From contig NZ_LIGG01000001.1 in NCBI RefSeq assembly GCF_001273925.1, positions 2,317,522 to 2,380,043 of the forward strand: a stretch of 62,522 nt of DNA, in the 5' to 3' direction. Under the pieces are notes generated by a model. It had not been told where the DNA came from and did not search any database. It was given only the letters and a program-made list of their open reading frames with translations. Position numbers and translations under genes: made by a program. Below, piece by piece: positions 8,513 to 17,673 of the stretch (position 1 is the first letter of the stretch; every line of letters starts with the position of its first letter). The stretch comes from Bacillus sp. FJAT-27251. Lineage in GTDB: Bacteria; Bacillota; Bacilli; Bacillales; Cytobacillaceae.

Positions 8513-10075
8513 ATGATGGAATTCATAATAATCATCTCCATTTTGCTTGGCCTAATCATCGGTGCAGTTGTTGGCTATTTTTATCGAAAATCCGTTGCAG
8601 AAGCAAAGATTGCCGGGGCAAAAAATGCGGCAGAACAGATTCTTGAAGATGCTAAGCGGGATGCGGAGGCATTGAAAAAAGAGGCCCTGCTTGAAGCAAA
8701 GGATGACATTCACAAACTTCGCACGGAAGCTGAACGTGAAGTTCGCGAGCGAAGAAATGAACTTCAAAAACAAGAAAATCGTTTACTGCAAAAGGAGGAG
8801 AATCTTGACCGGAAGGATGAATCGTTGAATAAACGCGAAATCCTTTTGGAGAAGAAAGATGACTCTCTGACCCAAAGACAACAGCATATTGAAAAAATGG
8901 AAAGCAAAGTGGACGAGATGGTACGCGCACAGCAATCCGAGTTAGAGCGAATCTCTAGCTTAACGCGTGAAGAAGCAAAATCCATCATTTTAGAACGTAC
9001 AGAGCAAGAGCTTGCTCACGACATCGCTGTCATGATTAAAGAAAACGAAAACAGGGCGAAGGAAGAGTCTGATAAGAAAGCGAAGGAGCTATTATCCCTG
9101 GCTATCCAGCGCTGCGCAGCGGACCATGTTGCTGAAACAACAGTTTCCGTTGTCAATCTTCCTAATGACGAGATGAAGGGACGTATCATCGGGCGTGAGG
9201 GACGGAACATCCGGACACTGGAAACACTGACTGGAATCGACTTGATTATCGATGATACGCCAGAAGCCGTTATTCTTTCCGGTTTCGACCCAATCCGCCG
9301 GGAAACGGCAAGGCTCGCACTTGAAAAGCTTGTTCAGGATGGACGTATCCACCCTGCAAGAATCGAGGAAATGGTTGAAAAAGCGCGACGTGAAGTGGAT
9401 GAGCATATCCGTGAAGTCGGTGAACAAACGACTTTCGAAGTGGGTGTCCACGGTCTGCATCCTGATTTGATCAAAATACTTGGACGTTTGAAATATCGTA
9501 CAAGCTATGGGCAAAATGTCCTCAAACACTCCATGGAAGTCGCCCAGCTCTCAGGCCTCCTGGCTGCCGAGCTAGGTGAGGATGAGACCCTTGCGAGGCG
9601 TGCAGGCTTATTGCATGACATCGGCAAAGCAATTGACCATGAGGTTGAAGGCAGCCATGTTGAAATCGGTGTAGAGCTTGCGACCAAGTACAAGGAGCAT
9701 CCTGTTGTCATCAACAGCATTGCCTCCCATCATGGTGATACTGAGCCGACTTCCATCATTGCTGTCCTGGTGGCTGCTGCTGATGCCTTATCAGCTGCGC
9801 GTCCAGGTGCCCGCAGTGAAGCGCTTGAAAACTATATTCGCCGTCTGGAACGACTGGAAGAAATCTCCGAATCCTATGAAGGTGTGGAGAAATCATTTGC
9901 CATTCAGGCAGGCCGCGAAATACGGATCATGGTCAAGCCAGACCAAATTGATGATCTCCAGGCCCACCGCCTGGCACGGGATATCCGCAAAAAAATTGAG
10001 GATGAACTCGATTATCCAGGCCATATCAAAGTCACTGTCATTCGCGAGACACGGGCAGTTGAGTATGCAAAATAA
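8513..10075 (+). CDS. rny: Ribonuclease Y
   Basis: A 520-residue endoribonuclease that starts bulk mRNA decay at the membrane. In order: one N-terminal membrane helix (residues 2-24), a long charged coiled coil to about 200, a KH RNA-binding domain with [12 protein letters not shown] near residue 225, and an HD domain with catalytic LLHDIGKA near residue 368. The length equals that of B. subtilis Rny. ATG 8513 is chosen because GAGGAGG (8501-8507) is 5 bases away; GTG at 8507 overlaps that site, and ATG 8516 is possible. RNase Y is linked to ricA (16.2 kb), whose product modulates its activity in B. subtilis. Confidence 0.95.
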   Translation: MMEFIIIISILLGLIIGAVVGYFYRKSVAEAKIAGAKNAAEQILEDAKRDAEALKKEALLEAKDDIHKLRTEAEREVRERRNELQKQENRLLQKEENLDRKDESLNKREILLEKKDDSLTQRQQHIEKMESKVDEMVRAQQSELERISSLTREEAKSIILERTEQELAHDIAVMIKENENRAKEESDKKAKELLSLAIQRCAADHVAETTVSVVNLPNDEMKGRIIGREGRNIRTLETLTGIDLIIDDTPEAVILSGFDPIRRETARLALEKLVQDGRIHPARIEEMVEKARREVDEHIREVGEQTTFEVGVHGLHPDLIKILGRLKYRTSYGQNVLKHSMEVAQLSGLLAAELGEDETLARRAGLLHDIGKAIDHEVEGSHVEIGVELATKYKEHPVVINSIASHHGDTEPTSIIAVLVAAADALSAARPGARSEALENYIRRLERLEEISESYEGVEKSFAIQAGREIRIMVKPDQIDDLQAHRLARDIRKKIEDELDYPGHIKVTVIRETRAVEYAK

Positions 10076-10102
10076 AGCGGTGCATTTGCACCGCTTTTTT
10101 AA
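10076..10102 (+). terminator. Intrinsic terminator after rny
   Basis: AGCGGTGCA pairs with TGCACCGCT around a three-base loop (10077-10095), followed by a T-run. Confidence 0.9.
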
Positions 10103-10170
10103 TTTTGGAAGAATGTGCACCTTAAAGAAGAGGTATCATTTAAATAACCTAAATAGATAGGGTGGGAATA

Positions 10171-10968
10171 ATGAGGATTTTATTTATCGGGGATGTTGTT
10201 GGGTCCCCAGGCCGGGATATGGTAAAGCAATACTTGTCAAAGCTGAAAGAGAAGTACCGGCCGACCATTACCATCATCAATGGCGAAAACGCCGCGAGCG
10301 GCAAGGGCATCAACGAGAAAATTTACCGGCAGTTTCTTGAATGGGGGGCTCAGGCTGTCACGCTCGGGAACCATGCTTGGGATAAGAAGGAGATTTTTGA
10401 TTTTATTGATGATGCCAAATATCTTGTCCGTCCAGCGAATTTTCCGGAAGAGGTTCCCGGAAAGGGAATTGTCTACTTAAAAGTGAATCAGGATGAAGTG
10501 GCGATTATCAATCTGCAGGGCAGAACGTTTCTGCCCCCGATTGACTGTCCATTTAAAAAAGCGGATGAACTGATTGAGGAAGCCAGAAAGCGCACGCCCA
10601 TCATATTTGTTGATTTCCATGCAGAGGCGACAAGTGAAAAGCAGGCGATGGGCTGGTATTTGGACGGCAGGGTAACGGCAGTGGTGGGAACGCACACCCA
10701 CGTCCAGACAGCAGATGAACGCATTTTGCCTGAAGGGACGGCCTATCTTTCCGATGTGGGGATGACCGGTCCTTATGAGGGCATCCTGGGAATGGAAAGA
10801 GAGGCTGTTATGAAGCGATTCCTAACTTCGTTGCCTGTAAGGTTCGAAGTGAGTGAAACAGGCCGAGACCAGCTGTCAGGGGCCATCATAGACCTGGACA
10901 GTAAGACAGGAAAAGCAAAGAAGATCCAAAGAGTGCTCATTAGCGATGATCATCCGTTTTTTGGGTAG
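10171..10968 (+). CDS. ymdB: YmdB metallophosphoesterase
   Basis: A 265-residue calcineurin-like phosphodiesterase with metal-binding motifs in order: GDVVGSPGRD, NGENAASGKG, LGNHAWDKKE, VDFHAEATSEK and GTHTHVQTAD. In B. subtilis YmdB hydrolyses 2',3'-cyclic nucleotides and influences biofilm and motility gene expression. The ATG at 10171 is preferred, with GGGTGGGA upstream; GTG at 10162 lies inside that site. It follows rny after a terminator and 70 bases, the conserved arrangement. Confidence 0.93.
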   Translation: MRILFIGDVVGSPGRDMVKQYLSKLKEKYRPTITIINGENAASGKGINEKIYRQFLEWGAQAVTLGNHAWDKKEIFDFIDDAKYLVRPANFPEEVPGKGIVYLKVNQDEVAIINLQGRTFLPPIDCPFKKADELIEEARKRTPIIFVDFHAEATSEKQAMGWYLDGRVTAVVGTHTHVQTADERILPEGTAYLSDVGMTGPYEGILGMEREAVMKRFLTSLPVRFEVSETGRDQLSGAIIDLDSKTGKAKKIQRVLISDDHPFFG

Positions 10969-11152
10969 TCTGTAGAGAAACATAGTTCAGGAAGATACTT
11001 TTGCGAGGCTTGCAATTCTTTTGTCCTCCTTCTCCTTTTTTAGACCTGTGCTGCATACAGGCGCAAGTCCATGAATATAGTAGAGTGGAACAAACTTATC
11101 CTGGGTGTGAGCTTGCATTCGGGTTTGGGGAGAAAATAAGGAGGAGCTAGGA

Positions 11153-11413
11153 ATGGAAATATTAAAAGTTTCAGCAAAATCTAATCCTAATTCTGTAGCT
11201 GGTGCGCTTGCTGGAGTGCTGCGTGAAAGAGGGGCAGCCGAAATCCAGGCAATCGGTGCGGGTGCATTGAATCAGGCTGTCAAGGCAGTAGCGATCGCAA
11301 GAGGATTTGTAGCGCCTAGCGGAGTCGATTTGATTTGCATCCCGGCCTTTACCGATATTCTGATTGATGGGGAAGAACGAACCGCCATCAAGCTGATTAT
11401 TGAGCCCAGATAG
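11153..11413 (+). CDS. spoVS: Stage V sporulation protein S
   Basis: An 86-residue SpoVS with the highly conserved Alba-like sequence (EILKVSAKSNPNSVAGALAG). In B. subtilis loss of SpoVS changes septum formation and blocks late coat assembly. The start ATG at 11153 has AAGGAGGAG 7 bases before it. The 184-base spacer behind ymdB must hold its promoter, but no convincing sigma-H or sigma-A match was found by eye. A terminator follows. Confidence 0.97.
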   Translation: MEILKVSAKSNPNSVAGALAGVLRERGAAEIQAIGAGALNQAVKAVAIARGFVAPSGVDLICIPAFTDILIDGEERTAIKLIIEPR

Positions 11414-11435
11414 TCTGCGGGGAACATCACAAAGT

Positions 11436-11477
11436 AAAAACCATTCGTTTGCAGTTCGCTTTCGAATGGTTTTTTTG
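11436..11477 (+). terminator. Intrinsic terminator after spoVS
   Basis: AACCATTCG (11439-11447) pairs with CGAATGGTT (11463-11471) and is followed by T. Confidence 0.88.
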
Positions 11478-11700
11478 TGCCCAAAAGCACGGAGCCGCTG
11501 CTCACCGGGCTGCAGAGAAATTGTTATTTTGAAATAATAACTTAAAGGCAAGGGTTTCACAAGTTGGCTGCTTCCAGGTAAAAAATGATAGCAAAATTAC
11601 GGTTTTTAACGTACAGCTCTTTGTGTAAACAGTATTTTTAAAGACAAATCTAAAAAATAAAAAAATATACGTATTTTGGTCAATATTTCCCTTGAAAGGG

Positions 11701-11743
11701 TTGCAATTTTTGGTGCATAGGTCTAGAATTGAAAGCGTTTAGT
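11701..11743 (+). promoter_or_regulatory. korA promoter overlapped by a cre-like (CcpA) site
   Basis: TTGCAA (11701-11706), 17 bases and TAGAAT (11724-11729) form a sigma-A promoter. The 15 bases at 11729-11743 (TTGAAAGCGTTTAGT) match the Bacillus catabolite-responsive consensus WTGAAARCGYTTWWN at 14 positions and begin on the last base of the -10 box. This predicts repression by CcpA on preferred sugars. The rest of the 11478-11870 spacer is AT-rich, with a dyad near 11523-11541. Confidence 0.6.
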
Positions 11744-11870
11744 ATTGGTCCAAGTAGAGGTTTTAATACAGGAAATGTTGGGTAATTCTAGTGATTTACT
11801 TGGAAAAGTGCTACAATTTATGAAAGAAACATAATTACATATTTTTTTCGTACCTAAAGGGGTGTAAGAG

Positions 11871-13607
11871 ATGATCAATCAACTTTCATGGAAAGTTGGA
11901 GGACAGCAGGGAGAAGGAATAGAAAGTACTGGAGAGATTTTTTCGATTGCATTAAACCGGCTTGGCTACTATTTGTATGGATACCGCCATTTTTCTTCAA
12001 GGATTAAAGGTGGACACACAAATAACAAAATCCGTGTCAGCACAACGCAGGTCCGTTCCATTTCCGATGATTTGGACATCCTTGTTGCTTTTGACCAAGA
12101 AACCATTGATGTGAATTACAAAGAGCTTCACGAAAATGGCGTCATCATGGCAGACACGAAATTCGACCCTAAAAAGCCGGAAGATACGCAGGCTTCTTTG
12201 TATGCGGTTCCATTTACGGAAATCGCAACCGAGCTTGGCACATCTCTAATGAAAAACATGGTTGCCATCGGTGCTACAAGCGCTGTTCTGGACCTTGATA
12301 TTAAAGTATTCGAAGAAGTAGTACAGGAAATCTTTGGACGCAAAGGTCAGCAGGTTGTCGACAAGAATATGGAGGCTATTCAGGCTGGCTATGATCATAT
12401 GAAAGAAAAGCTTGGTGAGAAGGTTGGAGCTATGCAGCTTGACAAGGCAGATGGCCAGAAGCGTTTGTTCATGATCGGAAACGATGCAATCGCTCTTGGC
12501 GCCATGGCTGGAGGCTGCCGTTTTATGGCTGCCTACCCAATTACCCCGGCTTCGGAAATCATGGAATATCTGATCAAAAAGCTTCCTGCAGTTGGCGGCA
12601 CTGTCATTCAGACAGAGGATGAAATTGCTGCTGTCACAATGGCGATTGGTGCAAACTACGGCGGTGTCCGTGCCCTTACTGCTTCTGCTGGCCCTGGTTT
12701 ATCTCTTAAGATGGAAGCTATTGGCCTTTCCGGGATTACGGAAACTCCTTTGGTTATTGTAGATACTCAGCGCGGGGGCCCTTCAACTGGATTGCCGACA
12801 AAACAGGAACAATCCGATCTTATGGCGATGATTTATGGAACACATGGTGAAATTCCAAAGATCGTCATGGCGCCAAGCACGGTCCAGGAAGCGTTCTATG
12901 ATACGGCTGAAGCCTTCAACCTTGCAGAGGAATACCAGTGCCCTGTCATCGTACTTACTGACCTTCAGCTTTCACTAGGAAAACAGACAGTTGAGCCGCT
13001 TGAATTTGACAAGGTGGAAATCCGCCGCGGAAAACTGCAGTCAGAAGACCTTCCTGAAATTGAAAATAAAGGATACTTCAAGCGCTATGAAGTAACAGAA
13101 GATGGTGTGTCACCGCGCGTGATTCCTGGAATGAAGAATGGCATCCATCATGTGACCGGAGTTGAGCATGAAGAGACAGGAAAACCTTCCGAATCTGCAG
13201 CCAACCGCATCGCACAGATGGATAAGCGCATGCGCAAGATTGAAAATATCAAATTTAATAATCCAGTTCATAAGAACGCTCCGCATGAGGAAGCAGACCT
13301 TCTGATCGTTGGTTTCAACTCGACAAGAGGCACGATTGAGGAAGCAATGGGGCGACTAGAGCAAGATGGAGTTAAAGTAAACCATGCTCAAGTTCGTTTG
13401 ATCCATCCATTCCCGGTTGATGAAATCCTTCCGCTTGTCCAATCGGCTAAAAAGGTTGCCGTCATTGAAAACAATGCAACGGGTCAGCTGGCAAACATCC
13501 TGAAGATGAACGTCGGAAGCCATGGGAAGATCAACAAAATCCTAAAGTACGACGGAAATCCTTTCTTGCCGCATGAAATCCACACGAAATGCAAGGAGTT
13601 GTTCTAA
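11871..13607 (+). CDS. korA: 2-oxoacid:ferredoxin oxidoreductase, alpha subunit (gamma-alpha fusion)
   Basis: A 578-residue subunit of a 2-oxoglutarate (or pyruvate):ferredoxin oxidoreductase, which converts a 2-oxoacid and CoA to acyl-CoA and CO2 while reducing ferredoxin. Residues 1-190 are the gamma domain (WKVGGQQGEGIESTGEIFS, then RIKGGHTNNKIR). Residues 200-450 are the alpha pyrimidine-binding domain (GGCRFMAAYPITPASEIME, IQTEDEIAAVTMAIGA). The C-terminal part is the transketolase-C-like domain. It is coupled to korB, with the stop codon abutting the next ATG. Family members of this size in aerobic Bacilli act beside the TCA cycle. Substrate specificity is inferred. Confidence 0.9.
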   Translation: MINQLSWKVGGQQGEGIESTGEIFSIALNRLGYYLYGYRHFSSRIKGGHTNNKIRVSTTQVRSISDDLDILVAFDQETIDVNYKELHENGVIMADTKFDPKKPEDTQASLYAVPFTEIATELGTSLMKNMVAIGATSAVLDLDIKVFEEVVQEIFGRKGQQVVDKNMEAIQAGYDHMKEKLGEKVGAMQLDKADGQKRLFMIGNDAIALGAMAGGCRFMAAYPITPASEIMEYLIKKLPAVGGTVIQTEDEIAAVTMAIGANYGGVRALTASAGPGLSLKMEAIGLSGITETPLVIVDTQRGGPSTGLPTKQEQSDLMAMIYGTHGEIPKIVMAPSTVQEAFYDTAEAFNLAEEYQCPVIVLTDLQLSLGKQTVEPLEFDKVEIRRGKLQSEDLPEIENKGYFKRYEVTEDGVSPRVIPGMKNGIHHVTGVEHEETGKPSESAANRIAQMDKRMRKIENIKFNNPVHKNAPHEEADLLIVGFNSTRGTIEEAMGRLEQDGVKVNHAQVRLIHPFPVDEILPLVQSAKKVAVIENNATGQLANILKMNVGSHGKINKILKYDGNPFLPHEIHTKCKELF

Positions 13608-14474
13608 ATGGCCACTTTTAAAGATTTTCGTAATAATGTAAAACCTAACTGGTGCCCAGGCTGCGGCGACTTCTCCGTACAGGCCGCCATGCAGCGGGCA
13701 GCGGCCAATGTCGGGCTTGAGCCCGAGAATTTGGCTGTAGTTTCCGGAATCGGCTGTTCCGGCCGTATTTCAGGATATATCAATTCCTATGGGTTCCATG
13801 GAATCCATGGCCGCTCCCTGCCAATCGCTCAAGGTGTCAAAATGGCCAACCGCGATTTGACAGTAATTGCTTCCGGAGGAGATGGTGACGGGTTCGCGAT
13901 TGGAATGGGACATACCATCCATGCGATACGCCGGAACATCGATATAACTTATATTGTAATGGATAACCAGATTTACGGTCTTACAAAAGGACAGACCTCT
14001 CCGCGTTCGGCGGCTGGTTTTAAAACAAAATCCACTCCGCAAGGTTCGATTGAGCAGGCGATTTCCCCAATGGAAATGGCTCTTACGGCAGGCGCAACCT
14101 TCGTCGCCCAAAGCTTCTCAACGGACCTTAAGGATTTGACGGCGCTGATTGAAGCAGGAATCAAGCATAAAGGTTTCTCTCTGATCAACGTATTCAGCCC
14201 ATGTGTAACGTATAACAAGGTCAACACATATGACTGGTTCAAGGAAAACCTGACAAAGCTAAGCGATGTCGAAGGGTATGACCCATCCAGCCGCGAAACG
14301 GCGATGCAGACATTGATGAAGCATGATGGACTTGTTACCGGGTTGATCTACCAGAATACCGAGCGCAAATCCTATCAGGAAATGATCAATGGCTATTCTG
14401 AAGCGCCGCTTGCCCATGCGGACCTTACGCTTGACCAGGAATACTTCGATAAATTGACAGCGGAATTTGTTTAA
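13608..14474 (+). CDS. korB: 2-oxoacid:ferredoxin oxidoreductase, beta subunit
   Basis: A 288-residue thiamine-diphosphate-binding partner of KorA. It has the N-terminal WCPGCGDF cysteine pair used for the iron-sulfur cluster, GIGCSGR, and the TPP motif SGGDGDGFAIGMGH followed by YIVMDNQIYGLTKGQ. ATG 13608 follows the korA TAA without a gap, and AAGGAG inside the korA end is the ribosome site. A terminator closes the operon. Confidence 0.92.
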   Translation: MATFKDFRNNVKPNWCPGCGDFSVQAAMQRAAANVGLEPENLAVVSGIGCSGRISGYINSYGFHGIHGRSLPIAQGVKMANRDLTVIASGGDGDGFAIGMGHTIHAIRRNIDITYIVMDNQIYGLTKGQTSPRSAAGFKTKSTPQGSIEQAISPMEMALTAGATFVAQSFSTDLKDLTALIEAGIKHKGFSLINVFSPCVTYNKVNTYDWFKENLTKLSDVEGYDPSSRETAMQTLMKHDGLVTGLIYQNTERKSYQEMINGYSEAPLAHADLTLDQEYFDKLTAEFV

Positions 14475-14479
14475 GCTGT

Positions 14480-14512
14480 AAAGCCCCAATCTTCTGATTG
14501 GGGCTTTGTCTT
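14480..14512 (+). terminator. Intrinsic terminator after korAB
   Basis: AAAGCCCCAATC (14480-14491) pairs with GATTGGGGCTTT (14496-14507) around a four-base loop. Confidence 0.88.
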
Positions 14513-14698
14513 GATGCCAAAGTAAAACAGGGGCAAGGAGGAAGGGCCTGCCTATCAAGGGTTTTTTTCAGGTGATAGCTGGAACTGTGACATGGGTTAT
14601 TGTTTGTATGCCCCTTAACGTTTATAATTATTAATTGTATGTTTAAAGTTTTATTGAACTGTGATCTTGAAGAACAGCTCGCGAAAGGAGATCAAACG

Positions 14699-16243
14699 AT
14701 GAATGAAAATCAGCGCCTTGAAGGCCAGCAAGTACAAAATGCCAATCCATCGGACAAAAAATCCGCCAAGGATTATAGCAAGTACTTCGAAACTGTTTTT
14801 GTTCCGCCTTCTTTAAAGGATGCAAAGAAACGCGGCAAGGAAGAAGTAAAATACCACGATGATTTCCAAATCTCCGAGGAATTCAGGGGCTTGGGGAATG
14901 GCAGGAAGTTCTATATCAGAACCTACGGCTGCCAGATGAACGAGCATGATACCGAGGTTATGGCTGGAATTTTCATGGCCCTTGGCTATGAACCGACAGA
15001 TTCAGTGGATGATGCCAATGTCATTCTTTTAAATACATGTGCCATCCGCGAAAACGCGGAAAACAAAGTGTTTGGCGAACTTGGCCATTTGAAGCACTTG
15101 AAAACCCAGAAGCCGGACTTGCTTCTTGGAGTGTGCGGCTGCATGTCCCAGGAAGAGTCCGTTGTCAATAAAATCCTCAAGACCTATACACAAGTGGACA
15201 TGATATTTGGGACCCATAATATCCACCGTCTCCCAAATATCCTGCATGAAGCGTATATGTCGAAGGAAATGGTCATCGAAGTATGGTCCAAGGAAGGCGA
15301 TGTCATTGAAAACCTTCCAAAAGTCCGCCGTGGCAATATCAAGGGATGGGTCAACATTATGTACGGCTGCGACAAATTCTGTACCTACTGCATCGTTCCG
15401 TATACACGAGGGAAAGAGAGGAGCCGCCGTCCGGAAGAAATCATCCATGAAGTCCGCCAGCTCGCAGCGCAAGGCTATCAGGAAATTACCCTGCTCGGCC
15501 AAAATGTCAATGCGTATGGCAAGGACTTCACGGACCGCAAATACGGCCTTGGCGATTTGATGGATGAAATCCGCAAGATTGATATCCCAAGAATACGTTT
15601 CACAACCAGCCATCCGCGTGATTTCGACGACCACCTGATCGAGGTTCTGGCCAAAGGCGGCAATTTGATGAACCACATCCATCTTCCTGTCCAGTCAGGC
15701 TCAACGGATGTCCTAAAAATCATGGCCCGTAAATACACACGTGAACAGTATCTTGAACTGGTCAGAAAAATTAAAGCGGCGATTCCGGATGTGGCGCTCA
15801 CTACAGATATCATTGTTGGATATCCGAACGAAACAGATGAGCAATTTGAAGAAACTCTCTCCCTATACAGGGAGGTTGGCTATGAGTCGGCTTATACCTT
15901 CATCTATTCGCCTAGGGAAGGAACGCCTGCTGCGAAAATGCAGGATAATGTACCTATGGAAGTGAAAAAAGAACGTCTTCAGCGCTTAAATGCTCTTGTA
16001 AACGAATTGTCTGCTGAGGCACTAAAAAAATATAAGGGCCAAACGGTTGAAGTGCTGGTTGAAGGAGAAAGCAAAAACAACCCGGATGTTCTGGCAGGTT
16101 ATACAAGCAAGAGCAAGCTGGTAAACTTTGTTGGTCCGAAAACAGCGATTGGCAAGATTGTCAAAGTTAAAATCACGGATGCAAAAACATGGTCGTTAAA
16201 CGGGGAAATGGTCGAAGAACTAGAATCGGTTGAGGTGAAATAG
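14699..16243 (+). CDS. miaB: tRNA-2-methylthio-N6-isopentenyladenosine synthase MiaB
   Basis: A 514-residue radical-SAM methylthiotransferase that adds a 2-methylthio group to i6A37 of tRNA. It shows the N-terminal cluster cysteines ([26 protein letters not shown]), the radical-SAM motif [16 protein letters not shown] near residue 220, and a C-terminal TRAM domain. The extra N-terminal extension of about 60 residues is normal for Bacillus. The ATG at 14699 has GAAAGGAG 8 bases upstream; the frame stays open back to 14600 without a better site. It works after MiaA, encoded at 27.3 kb. Confidence 0.95.
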   Translation: MNENQRLEGQQVQNANPSDKKSAKDYSKYFETVFVPPSLKDAKKRGKEEVKYHDDFQISEEFRGLGNGRKFYIRTYGCQMNEHDTEVMAGIFMALGYEPTDSVDDANVILLNTCAIRENAENKVFGELGHLKHLKTQKPDLLLGVCGCMSQEESVVNKILKTYTQVDMIFGTHNIHRLPNILHEAYMSKEMVIEVWSKEGDVIENLPKVRRGNIKGWVNIMYGCDKFCTYCIVPYTRGKERSRRPEEIIHEVRQLAAQGYQEITLLGQNVNAYGKDFTDRKYGLGDLMDEIRKIDIPRIRFTTSHPRDFDDHLIEVLAKGGNLMNHIHLPVQSGSTDVLKIMARKYTREQYLELVRKIKAAIPDVALTTDIIVGYPNETDEQFEETLSLYREVGYESAYTFIYSPREGTPAAKMQDNVPMEVKKERLQRLNALVNELSAEALKKYKGQTVEVLVEGESKNNPDVLAGYTSKSKLVNFVGPKTAIGKIVKVKITDAKTWSLNGEMVEELESVEVK

Positions 16244-16244
16244 G

Positions 16245-16673
16245 ATGGCGAATTATACAAAAGACGATATTATGGAACGTGCAAAAGAGCTTGCGCAAAT
16301 GATTGCTGAGACAGAAGAAGTTGATTTCTTCAAACGTGCAGAGGCGCATATCCATGAAAACGAGAAAGTCAGCATGCTGATTTCTTCCATTAAAGGACTG
16401 CAAAAGCAGGCCGTTAATTACAAGCATTATGGCAAAGAAGAAGCCCTAAAGAAAACGGAAGAGAAGATTGCCAAGCTGGAAGCGGAACTGGATGAAATTC
16501 CGGTTGTCCAGGAGTTTAAGGAATCCCAGCTTGATGTCAATGACTTGCTGCAAATTGTAGCTTCTACCATCTCCAACACGGTAACAGATGAGATTCTCCG
16601 CACTACTGGTGGCGACGTCCTTCGCGGCGAAACAGGTGCAGCCCTTGCCAAAGGCGGCAGCTGCAGTCATTAA
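16245..16673 (+). CDS. ricA: RicA (YmcA), YlbF-family regulator of RNase Y
   Basis: A 142-residue helical YlbF/YmcA family protein. In B. subtilis RicA forms the RicAFT complex with YlbF and YaaT, carries iron-sulfur clusters, helps RNase Y mature operon mRNAs, and is needed for competence, biofilm and sporulation. The C-terminal GGSCSH end keeps a cysteine. ATG 16245 starts one base after the miaB stop, so the two are coupled. A terminator follows. Confidence 0.94.
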   Translation: MANYTKDDIMERAKELAQMIAETEEVDFFKRAEAHIHENEKVSMLISSIKGLQKQAVNYKHYGKEEALKKTEEKIAKLEAELDEIPVVQEFKESQLDVNDLLQIVASTISNTVTDEILRTTGGDVLRGETGAALAKGGSCSH

Positions 16674-16683
16674 TATGCACAGT

Positions 16684-16732
16684 AAGGTGTCAGGAACCTA
16701 CCTATTCGGGAAGGCCCTGGCGCCTTTTTTGC
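16684..16732 (+). terminator. Intrinsic terminator after ricA
   Basis: AAGGTGTCAGG (16684-16694) pairs with CCTGGCGCCTT (16716-16726), with two G-T pairs, then a T-run. Confidence 0.75.
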
Positions 16733-16828
16733 TTCTTTGCCAACTCATTGCCTTTCTGTGGTTTTAGAAGCTTCAACTGGTAAAACAGCTCTCCTCGACG
16801 ATCTCCTCCGGAACCTTTCAGGGCTATA

Positions 16829-16850
16829 GGCATATCATGTTATATGCCTT
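16829..16850. promoter_or_regulatory. Perfect dyad upstream of cotE
   Basis: AGGCATAT, six bases, ATATGCCT: an 8-bp perfect inverted repeat about 95 bases before cotE. It overlaps a loosely sigma-E-like arrangement (ATATCAT about 15 bases before GATACA at 16855). No regulator can be assigned by eye. Confidence 0.4.
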
Positions 16851-16943
16851 GATTGATACACGGGAGACAGATAAATCTCGCGCACACTAGACTACTGTCC
16901 CGCATAGGATGAAGTGAAAAAGATTGAGGAGGGTTCGCTCGCA

Positions 16944-17486
16944 ATGGGAGAATACAGAGAGATTATCACGAAAGCCGTCGTAGCGAAAGGACGTAAGTTT
17001 ACCCAGTCCAATCATACGATCTGCCCACCGCACGATCCATGCAGCATTCTTGGATGCTGGGTCATAAACCACAAATATAAGGCGAAAAAGTCCGGAAAAA
17101 CAGTTGAGGTCAACGGTTCATATGAGATCAACTGCTGGTACTCTTTTGATGATAATACGAGAACTGAAGTTGTAACAGAAAAAGTGACGTATTGCGATGT
17201 CATCAAGTTGAAGTACCGTGACCCTGATTGCCTGGATGACCATGAAGTCCTTGTTCAAGTCTTGCAGCAGCCGAACTGCATTGAAGCAGTCATTTCCCCG
17301 AATGGCAATAAAATTATTGTCCATGTGGAGAGAGAATTCCTGACAGAAGTGATTGGCGAAACAAAAGTGTGCGTCGCCATCAATCCTGATGGATGCGAGG
17401 ACTGCGACGATGACTGGGGCTTTGATGTCGATGACGAAGAATTCGAAGATTTGAATCCGGAATTCCTGCTTGGCGAAGAGGAATAG
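16944..17486 (+). CDS. cotE: Outer spore coat morphogenetic protein CotE
   Basis: A 180-residue CotE, which assembles the outer coat around the forespore. The start is [16 protein letters not shown] and the acidic tail is [20 protein letters not shown]-like, matching the family; length is normal. The ATG at 16944 has GAGGAGGG 10 bases upstream. An in-frame start 30 bases earlier would add a tail not seen in the family. It is usually expressed under sigma-E and sigma-K. In B. subtilis mutS follows; here an ABC exporter lies between. Confidence 0.96.
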   Translation: MGEYREIITKAVVAKGRKFTQSNHTICPPHDPCSILGCWVINHKYKAKKSGKTVEVNGSYEINCWYSFDDNTRTEVVTEKVTYCDVIKLKYRDPDCLDDHEVLVQVLQQPNCIEAVISPNGNKIIVHVEREFLTEVIGETKVCVAINPDGCEDCDDDWGFDVDDEEFEDLNPEFLLGEEE

Positions 17487-17489
17487 GAT

Positions 17490-17524
17490 AAAACTAGGAA
17501 GGTTGTGCTTCCTAGTTTTTTTTT
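17490..17524 (+). terminator. Intrinsic terminator after cotE
   Basis: AAACTAGGAAG pairs with CTTCCTAGTTT (17491-17517), followed by T. Confidence 0.9.
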
Positions 17525-17544
17525 GCCGTTTTTAAGAAAGAGGT

Positions 17545-17562
17545 TACACCGGTGTATATAAT
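17545..17562 (+). promoter_or_regulatory. Candidate operator and -10 element for the ABC exporter operon
   Basis: The perfect 12-bp palindrome TACACCGGTGTA (17545-17556) is immediately followed by TATAAT (17557-17562). No good -35 box is present, as is typical of promoters that need an activator or have a dyad in the spacer. A second possible promoter (TTCACA, 17 bases, TGATAT) lies between about 17607 and 17640. Confidence 0.45.
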
Positions 17563-17673
17563 ATAGGAGAAAGTGTAAAATATTTTCCGAAAATTCACAC
17601 ATACTTCACAAAAAGAGTAAACATACTTGATATAGTAGTGGTAGGTACATAGATCTAAAAAGGGGAGAGAGGG

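Noticed and set aside
10969-11152. Sigma-H promoter for spoVS
   Set aside because: An AGGAAGAT and a GAAT are present, but their spacing does not fit the sigma-H consensus.
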